Assembly: GCF_017994015.1 (NCBI RefSeq)
Contig: NZ_JAGOLP010000010.1
Span: 31,490 to 95,489 of the forward strand
Length of the DNA stretch: 64,000 bases
From: Ferrovibrio sp.
GTDB lineage: Bacteria; Pseudomonadota; Alphaproteobacteria; Ferrovibrionales; Ferrovibrionaceae
Direction of reading: 5' to 3'
Under the pieces are notes generated by a model. It made no database searches, was not told the DNA's origin, and saw nothing but the letters and a program-made list of their open reading frames with translations. Both the position numbers and the translations under genes were made by a program. Shown one piece after another: positions 56,528 to 64,000 of this stretch. How positions within the stretch are numbered: the stretch's first letter is position 1; every line of letters starts with the position of its first letter.

Positions 56528-57258
56528 TCGCCCTGCCGCAAACTGCCATGGTGCTGGCTGCCGGCCTCGGCACCCGCCTGCGCCCGTTGACCGAAACCAC
56601 GCCGAAGCCGCTGATCGAGGTGGCCGGGCGCAGCTTGCTGGATCGCTGCCTGGATCGTCTGGTGGAAGTGGGCGTGCGCCGCGCTGTGGTGAATGTGCAT
56701 TGGCTGGGCGAGCAAATCCGCCAGCATCTGGCACAGCGCAATGACATCGAAACCGTGATTTCAGATGAGAGCGATGCCCTGCTGGAAACCGGCGGCGGCA
56801 TCCTGCATGCCCTGCCGCTCCTGCTGCCACATGGGGGCGATGCGCCATTTTTCGCTGTGAATGCCGATCTGATCTGGCGCGATATGCGCGGCAATGCGCT
56901 GCGCCGCCTGGCGGCGCGCTTCGATCCGGCGGCAATGGACGGCCTGCTGCTGCTGCAACCCACCATCCATGCCACCGGCTATGACGGCATGGGTGATTTC
57001 ACCATGGACCAGCTTGGCGGGCTGACCCGGCGCGAACAGCGCAGCGTGGCGCCGTTTGTTTATACGGGTGTGCAAATCCTGTCTCCGGCGCTGTTCCGCG
57101 ATGCGCCAGCCGGGCGCTTCTCACTCAACCTGCTCTATGATCGCGCCATCGAGGCCGGGCGCTTATTCGGCTATCGCCATGAAGGCGACTGGATGGATGT
57201 GGGCAACCATGCCGGCCTCAGGCAAGCCGAGGCTTTGCTGCATGGCCGGCGGCCCTGA
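56524..57258 (+). CDS. murU: MurU-like nucleotidyltransferase
   Basis: A 244-residue sugar-1-phosphate nucleotidyltransferase: MVLAAGLGTRLRPLTETTPK (from residue 9), DALLETGGGILHAL, FFAVNADLIW with the metal Asp, and EGDWMDVGNHAGLRQAEALL. With AmgK it would make UDP-MurNAc (and UDP-GlcNAc) directly from recycled sugars, by-passing the fosfomycin-sensitive de novo step. ATG at 56524 overlaps the amgK stop. Confidence 0.9.
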   Translation: MIALPQTAMVLAAGLGTRLRPLTETTPKPLIEVAGRSLLDRCLDRLVEVGVRRAVVNVHWLGEQIRQHLAQRNDIETVISDESDALLETGGGILHALPLLLPHGGDAPFFAVNADLIWRDMRGNALRRLAARFDPAAMDGLLLLQPTIHATGYDGMGDFTMDQLGGLTRREQRSVAPFVYTGVQILSPALFRDAPAGRFSLNLLYDRAIEAGRLFGYRHEGDWMDVGNHAGLRQAEALLHGRRP

Positions 57259-60190
57259 ACTGTACAATATCCCGGCCGGCGCGCCCTTCCTGGAGGCGCT
57301 GGCCGCAGGCATCCTGCGCCGCTTTGGCGCCGACCCGCTGGCGCTTTCCCGCGTCACCATCCTGCTGCCGACACGGCGCGCCTGCCGCAGCCTGGCCGAA
57401 GCCTTCCTGCGCCAGCGCCAGGGCGCCGCCCTGCTGCTGCCCGGCATCCGGCCGCTGGGCGATGTGGACGAGGATGAACTGGACCTGCGCGGCCTGAACG
57501 GCGATGGCCGGCTGCCGATCCCCGATCTGGAACGCGCCCTGCTGCTGACCCGACTGCTGCGCACCGCGCCGCTGGCCGGTGGCGACATCGCCAATGCCTA
57601 CAGCCTGGCGCTGAGCCTGGGCGACCTGCTGGATGCCGCCGCCACCGAAGAAGTGGGCCTCGACCGCCTGCCCGAGATCGTGCCGGCGGAACTGGCGCAA
57701 CATTGGCAGGTGACGCTGGATTTCCTGGGCGTGATCCGCCAGCACTGGCCGGCGATCAAGGCCGAACGCAACGGGCTGGATGCCGCCGAACATCGCCGCA
57801 ACAGCATGCAGGCCTGGATCGAGCATTGGCGGCAGCACCCGCCGGCCGATCCGGTGATTGCCGCAGGCTCCACCGGCACCATCCCGGCCACTGCGCGGCT
57901 GCTGCATCTGGTGGCGCGGCTGCCGCAGGGCGCCGTGGTGCTGCCCGGGCTGGATCTGGCCTTGAGCGAAACCGCCTGGCAAGGCGCGCTGGACGAACCC
58001 ACCCATCCGCAACATGCCCTGGCCCTGCTGCTGAACAAGCTGGGCGCCACGCGCGGCGATGTACAGCCCTGGCCCGAGGCCAGTGCTAGCCCGGCCCGTG
58101 CCGCCCTGCTGGGCGAGGCATTGCTGCCGCCCGGCGAAACTAATCGCTGGCGCGAATTGCCGCCGCCGCCCGATGCCGCCTTTGCCGGCCTGCAACGGCT
58201 GGAAGCGCCCGGCCCGCGCGAGGAGGCCCTGGCCATTGCCCTGGCGCTGCGCGAAAGCCTGGAACAGCCTGGCCGCACCGCCGCGCTGATCACACCGGAT
58301 CGTGGCCTGGCGCGGCGCGTGGCGGCGGAATTGCAGCGCTACGGCATCGCGGTGGATGACAGCGCCGGCCGCGCCCTCGCGGAAACCGCACCGGCGGTTT
58401 TCCTGCGCCTCTGCATGGCCAGCATCGGCCAGGGTTTTGCGCCGGTGCCGCTGCTGGCCTTGCTAAAACACCCTTTCTGCGCCCTGGGCGAAACCCGGCG
58501 CGACTTGCTGCGCTGGGTGCGGCGGCTGGAAAAGGCGGCCATGCGCCGTGGCCCGCTTCCCGGCGAGGGACTGGCAGCCATCCAAGGCATGCTGAAACCC
58601 GGCCAGCATGACGACCTGCTGCCGCTGCTGGAAAAACTGCGCCAGGCCTGCACGCCGCTGCTGGATGTGATGGCACAGCCGGAGGCCGGGCTGCCGCAAC
58701 TGGCGCAGGCTTTGGTGCAAAGCGCCGAAGCGCTGGCCGCGCCGCCGCCGGGCGAAACCCCGCCGCTATGGCAGCGCGAGGCCGGCGAGGCGTTGCACGG
58801 CCTGATGCTGGAATGGCAGGAACAGGGCGCGGCTTTGGGGCCTTTGCCGGTGGCGGCCTGGCCACGGCTGTTTGAAGCCCTGCTGCAAGGCCATGTGGTG
58901 CGGCCCCGCTATGGCAGCCATCCGCGCCTGGCCATCCTGGGCCTGCTGGAAGCCCGCCTGGTGCATGCCGACCGCATTATCCTGGGCGGCCTGAATGAAG
59001 GCACCTGGCCGCCGCAGGCCAAGGAAGATGCCTGGTTGAGCCGGCCGATGCGCGCTGCCCTGGGCCTGCCGCCGCCGGAACGCCGCTTGGGCCAGACCGC
59101 GCATGACTTTGTGCAGGCCGCCGCGCGCCCGGATGTGATCCTGAGCCGCGCCGCCAAGCTGGATGGCACCCCCACCGTGCCGGCGCGCTGGCTACTGCGG
59201 CTGGAAGCCCGCTTAGGCGACGATCCACGCTGGGCCGCCACGCTGGCGCCGCAATATCTCGACTGGGCGGCACAGCTTGACCAGCCGGCGCACTTCCAGA
59301 CCCCGCAGCCGCCGCGCCCGACACCGCCGCTGGCGGCACGACCCCGCAGCCTGTCGGTTACCGATATCGAACTCTGGGTGCGCGACCCCTATGCGCTCTA
59401 TGCCAAGCGCGTGCTGAAACTGCCCAAGCTTGGCGATCTGGCCGAGCCGGTAGATGCGCGGCTGCGCGGCACGGCGATACACACGGCTTTGCATATTTTC
59501 CTCAAACGCCACGGCGATACGCTGCCCGATGATGCCACCGCGCTGGCCGAATTGCTGGAACTGGGCCGCGCCGAATTTGCCCCCTGGCTCAACCGTGCCG
59601 AGGTGGCGGCTTTGTGGTGGCCACGCTTCGAGCGCGCCATGCGCTGGTTTATCGGCTATGAACGCGAGCGGCGCGCACGAGGGTTCCGCCCGGCTTTGCT
59701 GGAGCAGGATGGCAGCCTGTTGGTGGCCGGCGATTTCACCCTCAAGGCCCGTGCCGACCGCATCGACCGCCATCGCAATGGCGCATTGGCGGTGCTGGAT
59801 TACAAGACCGGCACGCCGCCCACGGAAAAGCAGGTTTATAGCGGCCTGTCGCCGCAATTGGCGCTGGAAGCCGCCATTGCCAAGGCTGGCGGCTTTGCCA
59901 GCCTGGCGCCGGGGCCGGTGGCGGAACTGGTGTATATCCGCCTGCATGGCGGCGAGAAGCCGGGCGAGGAACGCCGCATCGAAAGCAGCCCGAAAGCCAA
60001 GGAGCCGGTGCCGCCAGCCGATGAACTGGCCGATCTGGCGCTGGAAAGGCTGCGCCTGTGGGTGGCGAAATTCGACGACCCGGCCACGCCCTATCTGTCA
60101 CGCCCGCGCCCGCAATTCATCGATTATGCCGGCGATTACGATCACCTTGCCCGCGCCGCCGAGCGCAGCTTGCAGGGGGATGAGACATGA
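57242..60190 (+). CDS. addB: Double-strand break repair protein AddB
   Basis: A 982-residue subunit of the AddAB helicase-nuclease for recombinational repair. The N-terminus is helicase-like but inactive (TILLPTRRACRSLAEAFL), and the C-terminal RecB-type nuclease has Asp853-x-Lys855 in LAVLDYKTGTPP. This is the alphaproteobacterial form without an obvious iron-sulfur Cys cluster. ATG at 57242 overlaps murU by 17 bases. Confidence 0.93.
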   Translation: MAGGPELYNIPAGAPFLEALAAGILRRFGADPLALSRVTILLPTRRACRSLAEAFLRQRQGAALLLPGIRPLGDVDEDELDLRGLNGDGRLPIPDLERALLLTRLLRTAPLAGGDIANAYSLALSLGDLLDAAATEEVGLDRLPEIVPAELAQHWQVTLDFLGVIRQHWPAIKAERNGLDAAEHRRNSMQAWIEHWRQHPPADPVIAAGSTGTIPATARLLHLVARLPQGAVVLPGLDLALSETAWQGALDEPTHPQHALALLLNKLGATRGDVQPWPEASASPARAALLGEALLPPGETNRWRELPPPPDAAFAGLQRLEAPGPREEALAIALALRESLEQPGRTAALITPDRGLARRVAAELQRYGIAVDDSAGRALAETAPAVFLRLCMASIGQGFAPVPLLALLKHPFCALGETRRDLLRWVRRLEKAAMRRGPLPGEGLAAIQGMLKPGQHDDLLPLLEKLRQACTPLLDVMAQPEAGLPQLAQALVQSAEALAAPPPGETPPLWQREAGEALHGLMLEWQEQGAALGPLPVAAWPRLFEALLQGHVVRPRYGSHPRLAILGLLEARLVHADRIILGGLNEGTWPPQAKEDAWLSRPMRAALGLPPPERRLGQTAHDFVQAAARPDVILSRAAKLDGTPTVPARWLLRLEARLGDDPRWAATLAPQYLDWAAQLDQPAHFQTPQPPRPTPPLAARPRSLSVTDIELWVRDPYALYAKRVLKLPKLGDLAEPVDARLRGTAIHTALHIFLKRHGDTLPDDATALAELLELGRAEFAPWLNRAEVAALWWPRFERAMRWFIGYERERRARGFRPALLEQDGSLLVAGDFTLKARADRIDRHRNGALAVLDYKTGTPPTEKQVYSGLSPQLALEAAIAKAGGFASLAPGPVAELVYIRLHGGEKPGEERRIESSPKAKEPVPPADELADLALERLRLWVAKFDDPATPYLSRPRPQFIDYAGDYDHLARAAERSLQGDET

Positions 60191-63100
60191 GCGAACAGGC
60201 CAGGGCCGATCTGCTGCTGCATACCGGCAACCAGCGCGGCGCCGCCGATCCCGGGCTTTCTGCCTGGGTGGCGGCCAATGCCGGCTCGGGCAAGACCAGC
60301 GTGCTGGTGGATCGTGTCACCCGCCTGCTGCTGGCCGGCACCCGGCCGGGCGGCATCCTGTGCCTTACCTTCACCAAGGCCGCCGCCGCCGAAATGGCGA
60401 TCCGTCTGAACAAACGCCTGGCGGCCTGGGCCTTGCTGCCGGAAGACAAACTGCGCGATGCGCTGACCGACCTGCTGAGCCGCCCCGCAAACGCCGCCGA
60501 CCTGGATATTGCGCGCCGGCTGTTTGCCCGCACGCTGGAAGCGCCGGGCGGCTTGCGGCTGCAAACCGTGCATGCCTTCTGCGAAGCCCTGCTCAAGCGC
60601 TTTCCGGTGGAAGCCGGCGTGCCGCCACATTTCAACGTGGCCGACGATGCCCGCGCCGCCGCCCTGCTGCATGCCGCACGCGAAACCGTGCTGCGCCAGG
60701 CGAGCCAGGATGCGGCATTGAATGACGCGCTGCTATTCCTGGCCGAACGGCTGAGCGATGGCCGATTTGCCGATCTGCTCAAGGCTTTGCTCAACAAACG
60801 CCGCGACCTGGCCTTGTGGCTGGAAGCCGAAGGCGGCGCCGAAGGTGCCATAGCCGCGCTGGCGCAGGAACTGGACCTGCCGGCCGGCGTCAGCCGCGAT
60901 GGCATGCTGCAAGCGCATCGCCGTGGCCTGGCCTGGGACGATCTGCGCCGCGCCGTGGCCGCGCTGGCACAGGGCGGCAAGAAGGATACCGACCTGGCCG
61001 CCATCCTGGCGCCCTGCCTGGAGCAGAACCTGCCGCCGGATCTGCTGGCAGATCAATGGCTGCCGGCGTTTTTCACCGCCAAGGGCGAGCCGACCAAAAC
61101 ACTGGCCTATAAGGAAAGCCTGAAACTGGCGCCCGACGCCGATGACGTGTTGAAAGCCGAGCAGCAGCGCCTGATGCTGCTGCGCGACCGGCTGAATGCC
61201 CTGGCGATCCTGGAAGCCAGCGCGGCGCTTTTGCGCATCGGCGAGCAGTTGCTGGCGGCCTATGCTGCCGCCAAGCGCCGCGAGGGCCTGCTGGATTACG
61301 ACGACCTGATCCTGCGCAGCCGCGACCTGCTGGTGGAACCGACCCGCGTGGCCTGGGTGATGTTCAAACTGGATCAGGGCATCGACCACATCCTGGTGGA
61401 TGAAGCCCAGGATACCAGCCCCGACCAGTGGCGTGTGATCGAGGCCCTGGCTGAGGATTTTTTCACCGGTGCCGGCGCCCGGCCGGGCCTGCGCACGGTG
61501 TTTGCCGTGGGCGATGTGAAACAATCAATCTATTCCTTCCAGGGCGCGCGGCCAAAAACCTTCCTGGCGATGCGCGACCATTTCCGCCGCGCCGCGGAAG
61601 CTGCCGAAGCCAGCTTCCGCGTGCTGCCCTTGCAGATGTCGTTCCGCTCCACCCCGGCCGTGCTGCGGCTGGTGGATGAAGTGTTTGCCGTGGCTGAGGC
61701 AAAGGGCGGCGTGGTGGAGCCGGACGACACCCTGCTGCATCGTGCGCGCCGCGCCGAGGCGCCGGGCCGGGTTGACTTATGGCCGGCACTGGCGCCGCCG
61801 GCACTGGAACAGCCGGAAGCCTGGGATGCGCCGCTGGATTATATCGGCGCCGACGATCCGCGCATCACCCTGGCACGCCGCATTGCCGCGCAGGTGAAAG
61901 GCTGGCTTGGCCGCGAATGGCTGCCTGGCCAGGGCCGCATGCTCACCGCCGGCGATGTGATGATCCTGGTGCGGCGGCGCAATGCCTTCTTCGACGCCAT
62001 GGTGCGCGAATTGAAGCTGGCCGGCGTGCCGGTTGCGGGTGCCGACCGCATGCAGCTGGCCGAGCAGATGGCGGTGCTGGACCTGCTGGCGCTGGGGCAT
62101 TTCTGCGTGCTGCCGGATGACGACCTGACCCTGGCCACGGTGTTGAAAGGCCCGTTATTCAATTTCAGCGAAGAGGATTTGTTCGCCCTGTGCCATGAGC
62201 GGCCGGCCACGCTGTGGCGCAATCTGCGCGAACGGGCCGATGAGCAGCTGCATTGGCGCCGGGCGCTGGATGAACTGGGCGGCCTGCTGCTACGCGCTGA
62301 TCGTGCGCCGCCTTTTGCCTTTTATGCCGAATTGCTGGGGGCTGGTGGCGGGCGCCGCCGCCTGCTGGCGCGGCTGGGCCGGGAGGCCGATGAGCCGATT
62401 GATGAATTCCTGGCTGCCTGTATCCATTTTGAGCGCGAGGAACCGCCGAGCCTGCAAGGCTTTCTGGCCTGGTTCGACGATCATGCCGGCGAGATCAAGC
62501 GCGATCTTGAACAAGGCCGCGACGAAGTGCGCGTGCTGACCGTGCATGGTGCCAAGGGGCTGGAAGCGCCGGTGGTGATCCTGCCCGATACCTGCGACCT
62601 GCCGGTGGCGCGTGAGGATGAGGGTTTGTTATGGCGCGAAGCCGGAGCGCGGGATCAGCCCGAGGCCAGGCCGGCGCTGTTCTGGCCGCCGCGCAAGGAA
62701 TTCGATGTGCCGCTTTCAGCCGCCCTGCGCCAGGCCCGGCAGCTTGCCCAGCGCGAGGAATACCGCCGCCTGCTGTATGTTGCCCTGACCCGGGCGCAGG
62801 ACCGGCTGATCGTGGCCGGCTATCTCAACGGCAGGACGGTGAAAAGCGGCCCGGCGCCGGAAAGCTGGTACAGCCTGGTGCAAACCGCCTTCGACCGCCT
62901 GCCGGATGTGCAGGCGGTGGACTTACCCTGGGGCGACGTGGCGCAGCGTTTTGAGAATGCCGGCCAGGATGCCGAAAAGCCCAAGCCACGGGCAGCCGAC
63001 CGCCCGGTGCTGCCGCTGCCGGCCTGGAGCCAGGCGCTACCGCCGGCCGAGCCGGTGCCGGCGCTGCCCTTGGCGCCCTCGCGCCCGGCGCGTGAGCCGG

Positions 63101-63672
63101 CGCCGCCGCCCAGCCCGGCACTGCCGCGCAATCGCGCCGGGCTGCAACGCGGCCGGCTGGTGCATCGCCTGCTGCAAAGCCTGCCCGACTTGCCCGCAGC
63201 CGAACAGGAAGCCGCCGCCAGCCGTTTCCTGGCCCATCCCGGCCATGATCTGACGCCGGAAATGCAGGCGGAATTGCGCCGCGAAGTGCTGGCGGTGCTG
63301 GCACATCCGGCTTTTGCGCCGGTATTCAGCGCCGAGGCCCGAGTTGAAGCGCCACTTGCCGGCATGGTGGGTGAGCAGATTGTGGTGGGCCGGGTTGATC
63401 GCCTGATTGTGATGCCGGATCAGGTGCTGGTGCTGGATTACAAAACCGACCGGCCGCCACCAGCCGAGGCCGCCGCCACCGATCCGGCCTATTTGCGCCA
63501 GATGGCGCTGTATACCGAGCTTTTACGCGGTATTTTCCCACAGCATGAGATTGTTGCCGCCTTGCTGTGGACCCATGCGCCGGCGCTGATGCCGCTGCCG
63601 CCAGCCTTGCTGGCGGCTTCACTGCATCGTGACTCGCCCCGGGCGACGCCGAACCCTAGCTTGCTGCCATGA
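60187..63672 (+). CDS. addA: Double-strand break repair helicase AddA
   Basis: A 1161-residue UvrD-family helicase-nuclease. Walker A is ANAGSGKT (30-37), motif II VDEAQDTS, motif III/IV AVGDVKQSIYSFQGA, motif V LTVHGAKGLEAPVVIL, motif VI LLYVALTRAQDRLIVAG, and C-terminal nuclease Asp1084-x-Lys (VLDYKTDRPP). It starts at an ATGA overlap with addB and ends the same way into the DUF1223 gene. Confidence 0.96.
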   Translation: MSEQARADLLLHTGNQRGAADPGLSAWVAANAGSGKTSVLVDRVTRLLLAGTRPGGILCLTFTKAAAAEMAIRLNKRLAAWALLPEDKLRDALTDLLSRPANAADLDIARRLFARTLEAPGGLRLQTVHAFCEALLKRFPVEAGVPPHFNVADDARAAALLHAARETVLRQASQDAALNDALLFLAERLSDGRFADLLKALLNKRRDLALWLEAEGGAEGAIAALAQELDLPAGVSRDGMLQAHRRGLAWDDLRRAVAALAQGGKKDTDLAAILAPCLEQNLPPDLLADQWLPAFFTAKGEPTKTLAYKESLKLAPDADDVLKAEQQRLMLLRDRLNALAILEASAALLRIGEQLLAAYAAAKRREGLLDYDDLILRSRDLLVEPTRVAWVMFKLDQGIDHILVDEAQDTSPDQWRVIEALAEDFFTGAGARPGLRTVFAVGDVKQSIYSFQGARPKTFLAMRDHFRRAAEAAEASFRVLPLQMSFRSTPAVLRLVDEVFAVAEAKGGVVEPDDTLLHRARRAEAPGRVDLWPALAPPALEQPEAWDAPLDYIGADDPRITLARRIAAQVKGWLGREWLPGQGRMLTAGDVMILVRRRNAFFDAMVRELKLAGVPVAGADRMQLAEQMAVLDLLALGHFCVLPDDDLTLATVLKGPLFNFSEEDLFALCHERPATLWRNLRERADEQLHWRRALDELGGLLLRADRAPPFAFYAELLGAGGGRRRLLARLGREADEPIDEFLAACIHFEREEPPSLQGFLAWFDDHAGEIKRDLEQGRDEVRVLTVHGAKGLEAPVVILPDTCDLPVAREDEGLLWREAGARDQPEARPALFWPPRKEFDVPLSAALRQARQLAQREEYRRLLYVALTRAQDRLIVAGYLNGRTVKSGPAPESWYSLVQTAFDRLPDVQAVDLPWGDVAQRFENAGQDAEKPKPRAADRPVLPLPAWSQALPPAEPVPALPLAPSRPAREPAPPPSPALPRNRAGLQRGRLVHRLLQSLPDLPAAEQEAAASRFLAHPGHDLTPEMQAELRREVLAVLAHPAFAPVFSAEARVEAPLAGMVGEQIVVGRVDRLIVMPDQVLVLDYKTDRPPPAEAAATDPAYLRQMALYTELLRGIFPQHEIVAALLWTHAPALMPLPPALLAASLHRDSPRATPNPSLLP

Positions 63673-64000
63673 ACCGCCGCCAATTTTCCCTGCTGCTGAC
63701 GCTGCCGCTGCTGGCCCGATGGCCAAGGCCGGCGCATGCGGCGCCCGATGCGGCCAAGGCGAACGCCCCGGTGGTGATCGAATTGTTCACCAGCCAGGGC
63801 TGTAGTTCCTGCCCGCCAGCCGATGCGCTGATGCATGAATGGGCCAAGCAGCCGGGCGTGATCGCGCTGTCGCTGCATGTGGATTACTGGGATTATCTCG
63901 GCTGGCGTGACACATTCGGCAAACGCGGCCATGTCGAACGCCAGCAGGCTTATGCGCGCCATGGTGGCTCGCGCCAGGTCTTCACACCACAGGCCATGGT
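63669..64000 (+). CDS. DUF1223 thioredoxin-like exported protein, 5' part
   Basis: The first ~110 residues are present; the gene runs off the window. The N-terminus MNRRQFSLLLTLPLLA looks like a signal peptide with a Tat-like RRQFSLL motif. The mature part has ELFTSQGCSSCPPAD with a CxxC (Cys45, Cys48) and LSLHVDYWDYLGWRD, the DUF1223 pattern. A redox function is inferred. Confidence 0.85.
   Translation, partial: MNRRQFSLLLTLPLLARWPRPAHAAPDAAKANAPVVIELFTSQGCSSCPPADALMHEWAKQPGVIALSLHVDYWDYLGWRDTFGKRGHVERQQAYARHGGSRQVFTPQAM

Overview
This is a GC-rich chromosomal window from an alphaproteobacterium, probably Rhodospirillales-like. The assignment rests on gene content and order: yidC-yidD-rnpA-rpmH, the bolA / J-domain / cobS / cobT block, the ChvI-ChvG two-component pair followed by short HprK, RapZ, EIIA-Man and HPr, a DapC-type aminotransferase, and an ahcY-kinase-tsaE-amgK-murU-addB-addA run. 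Almost all of it is dense housekeeping DNA with short intergenic gaps (none above about 180 bases) and many 1-4 base stop/start overlaps.

Layout. 0-2 kb: the 5' part of yidC, then yidD, rnpA and rpmH (all minus), and rpmB (plus), with good promoters for rpmH and rpmB. 2-9.3 kb: a phytase-like secreted protein, a large four-PAS hybrid histidine kinase, a vWA lipoprotein and a small lipoprotein. 9.4-13.4 kb: cobT, cobS, a J-domain protein and bolA. 13.4-17.4 kb: a ribbon-helix-helix protein, an AEC transporter, a CorC-like CBS protein, aroB and aroK. 17.5-20.4 kb: a 46-residue membrane protein, a periplasmic repeat protein and xerD. 20.5-25.6 kb: a malyl-CoA-lyase-like enzyme, three surface-polysaccharide genes and a nuclease. 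25.7-30.4 kb: a CobW GTPase, a kinase-like protein, asparaginase, an RNA methyltransferase, ogt and a Phd/ParE pair. 30.5-40.3 kb: ftsK, dapC, tRNA-Phe, an ABC exporter, a GNAT, an AraC regulator, and VOC, MBL and DUF2306 genes. 40.4-45 kb: chvI-chvG-hprK-rapZ-manX-HPr. 51.5 kb to the end: ahcY, a PAS kinase with a degenerate catalytic domain, tsaE, amgK, murU, addB, addA and the start of a DUF1223 gene.

The unusual part is 45.0-50.7 kb, between HPr and ahcY. It is a compact gene set that looks like a lasso-peptide (RiPP) cluster. It holds an asparagine-synthetase-like cyclase, a PqqD-like recognition protein, a PAPS sulfotransferase, an HPr-kinase-like peptide kinase, a divergently transcribed 60-residue precursor and a sugar-transfer-type ATP-grasp protein. 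The precursor has a WxxPxI leader motif, Thr at leader position -2, and a predicted 17-residue core with Gly1 and Glu8, which would give an 8-residue macrolactam ring, ending in Ser. No leader peptidase (B2) and no dedicated exporter are visible. The combination of ring closure, C-terminal phosphorylation, possible sulfation and an ATP-grasp ligase in one locus is the best candidate here for an undescribed system. A VapBC module separates it from ahcY.

Smaller items of interest are a terminator-like hairpin in the rpmH leader, a ladder of four 17-base-spaced ATGA stop/start overlaps between aroB and the corC-like gene, and an inverted 8-mer pair framing the promoter of the ribbon-helix-helix gene.
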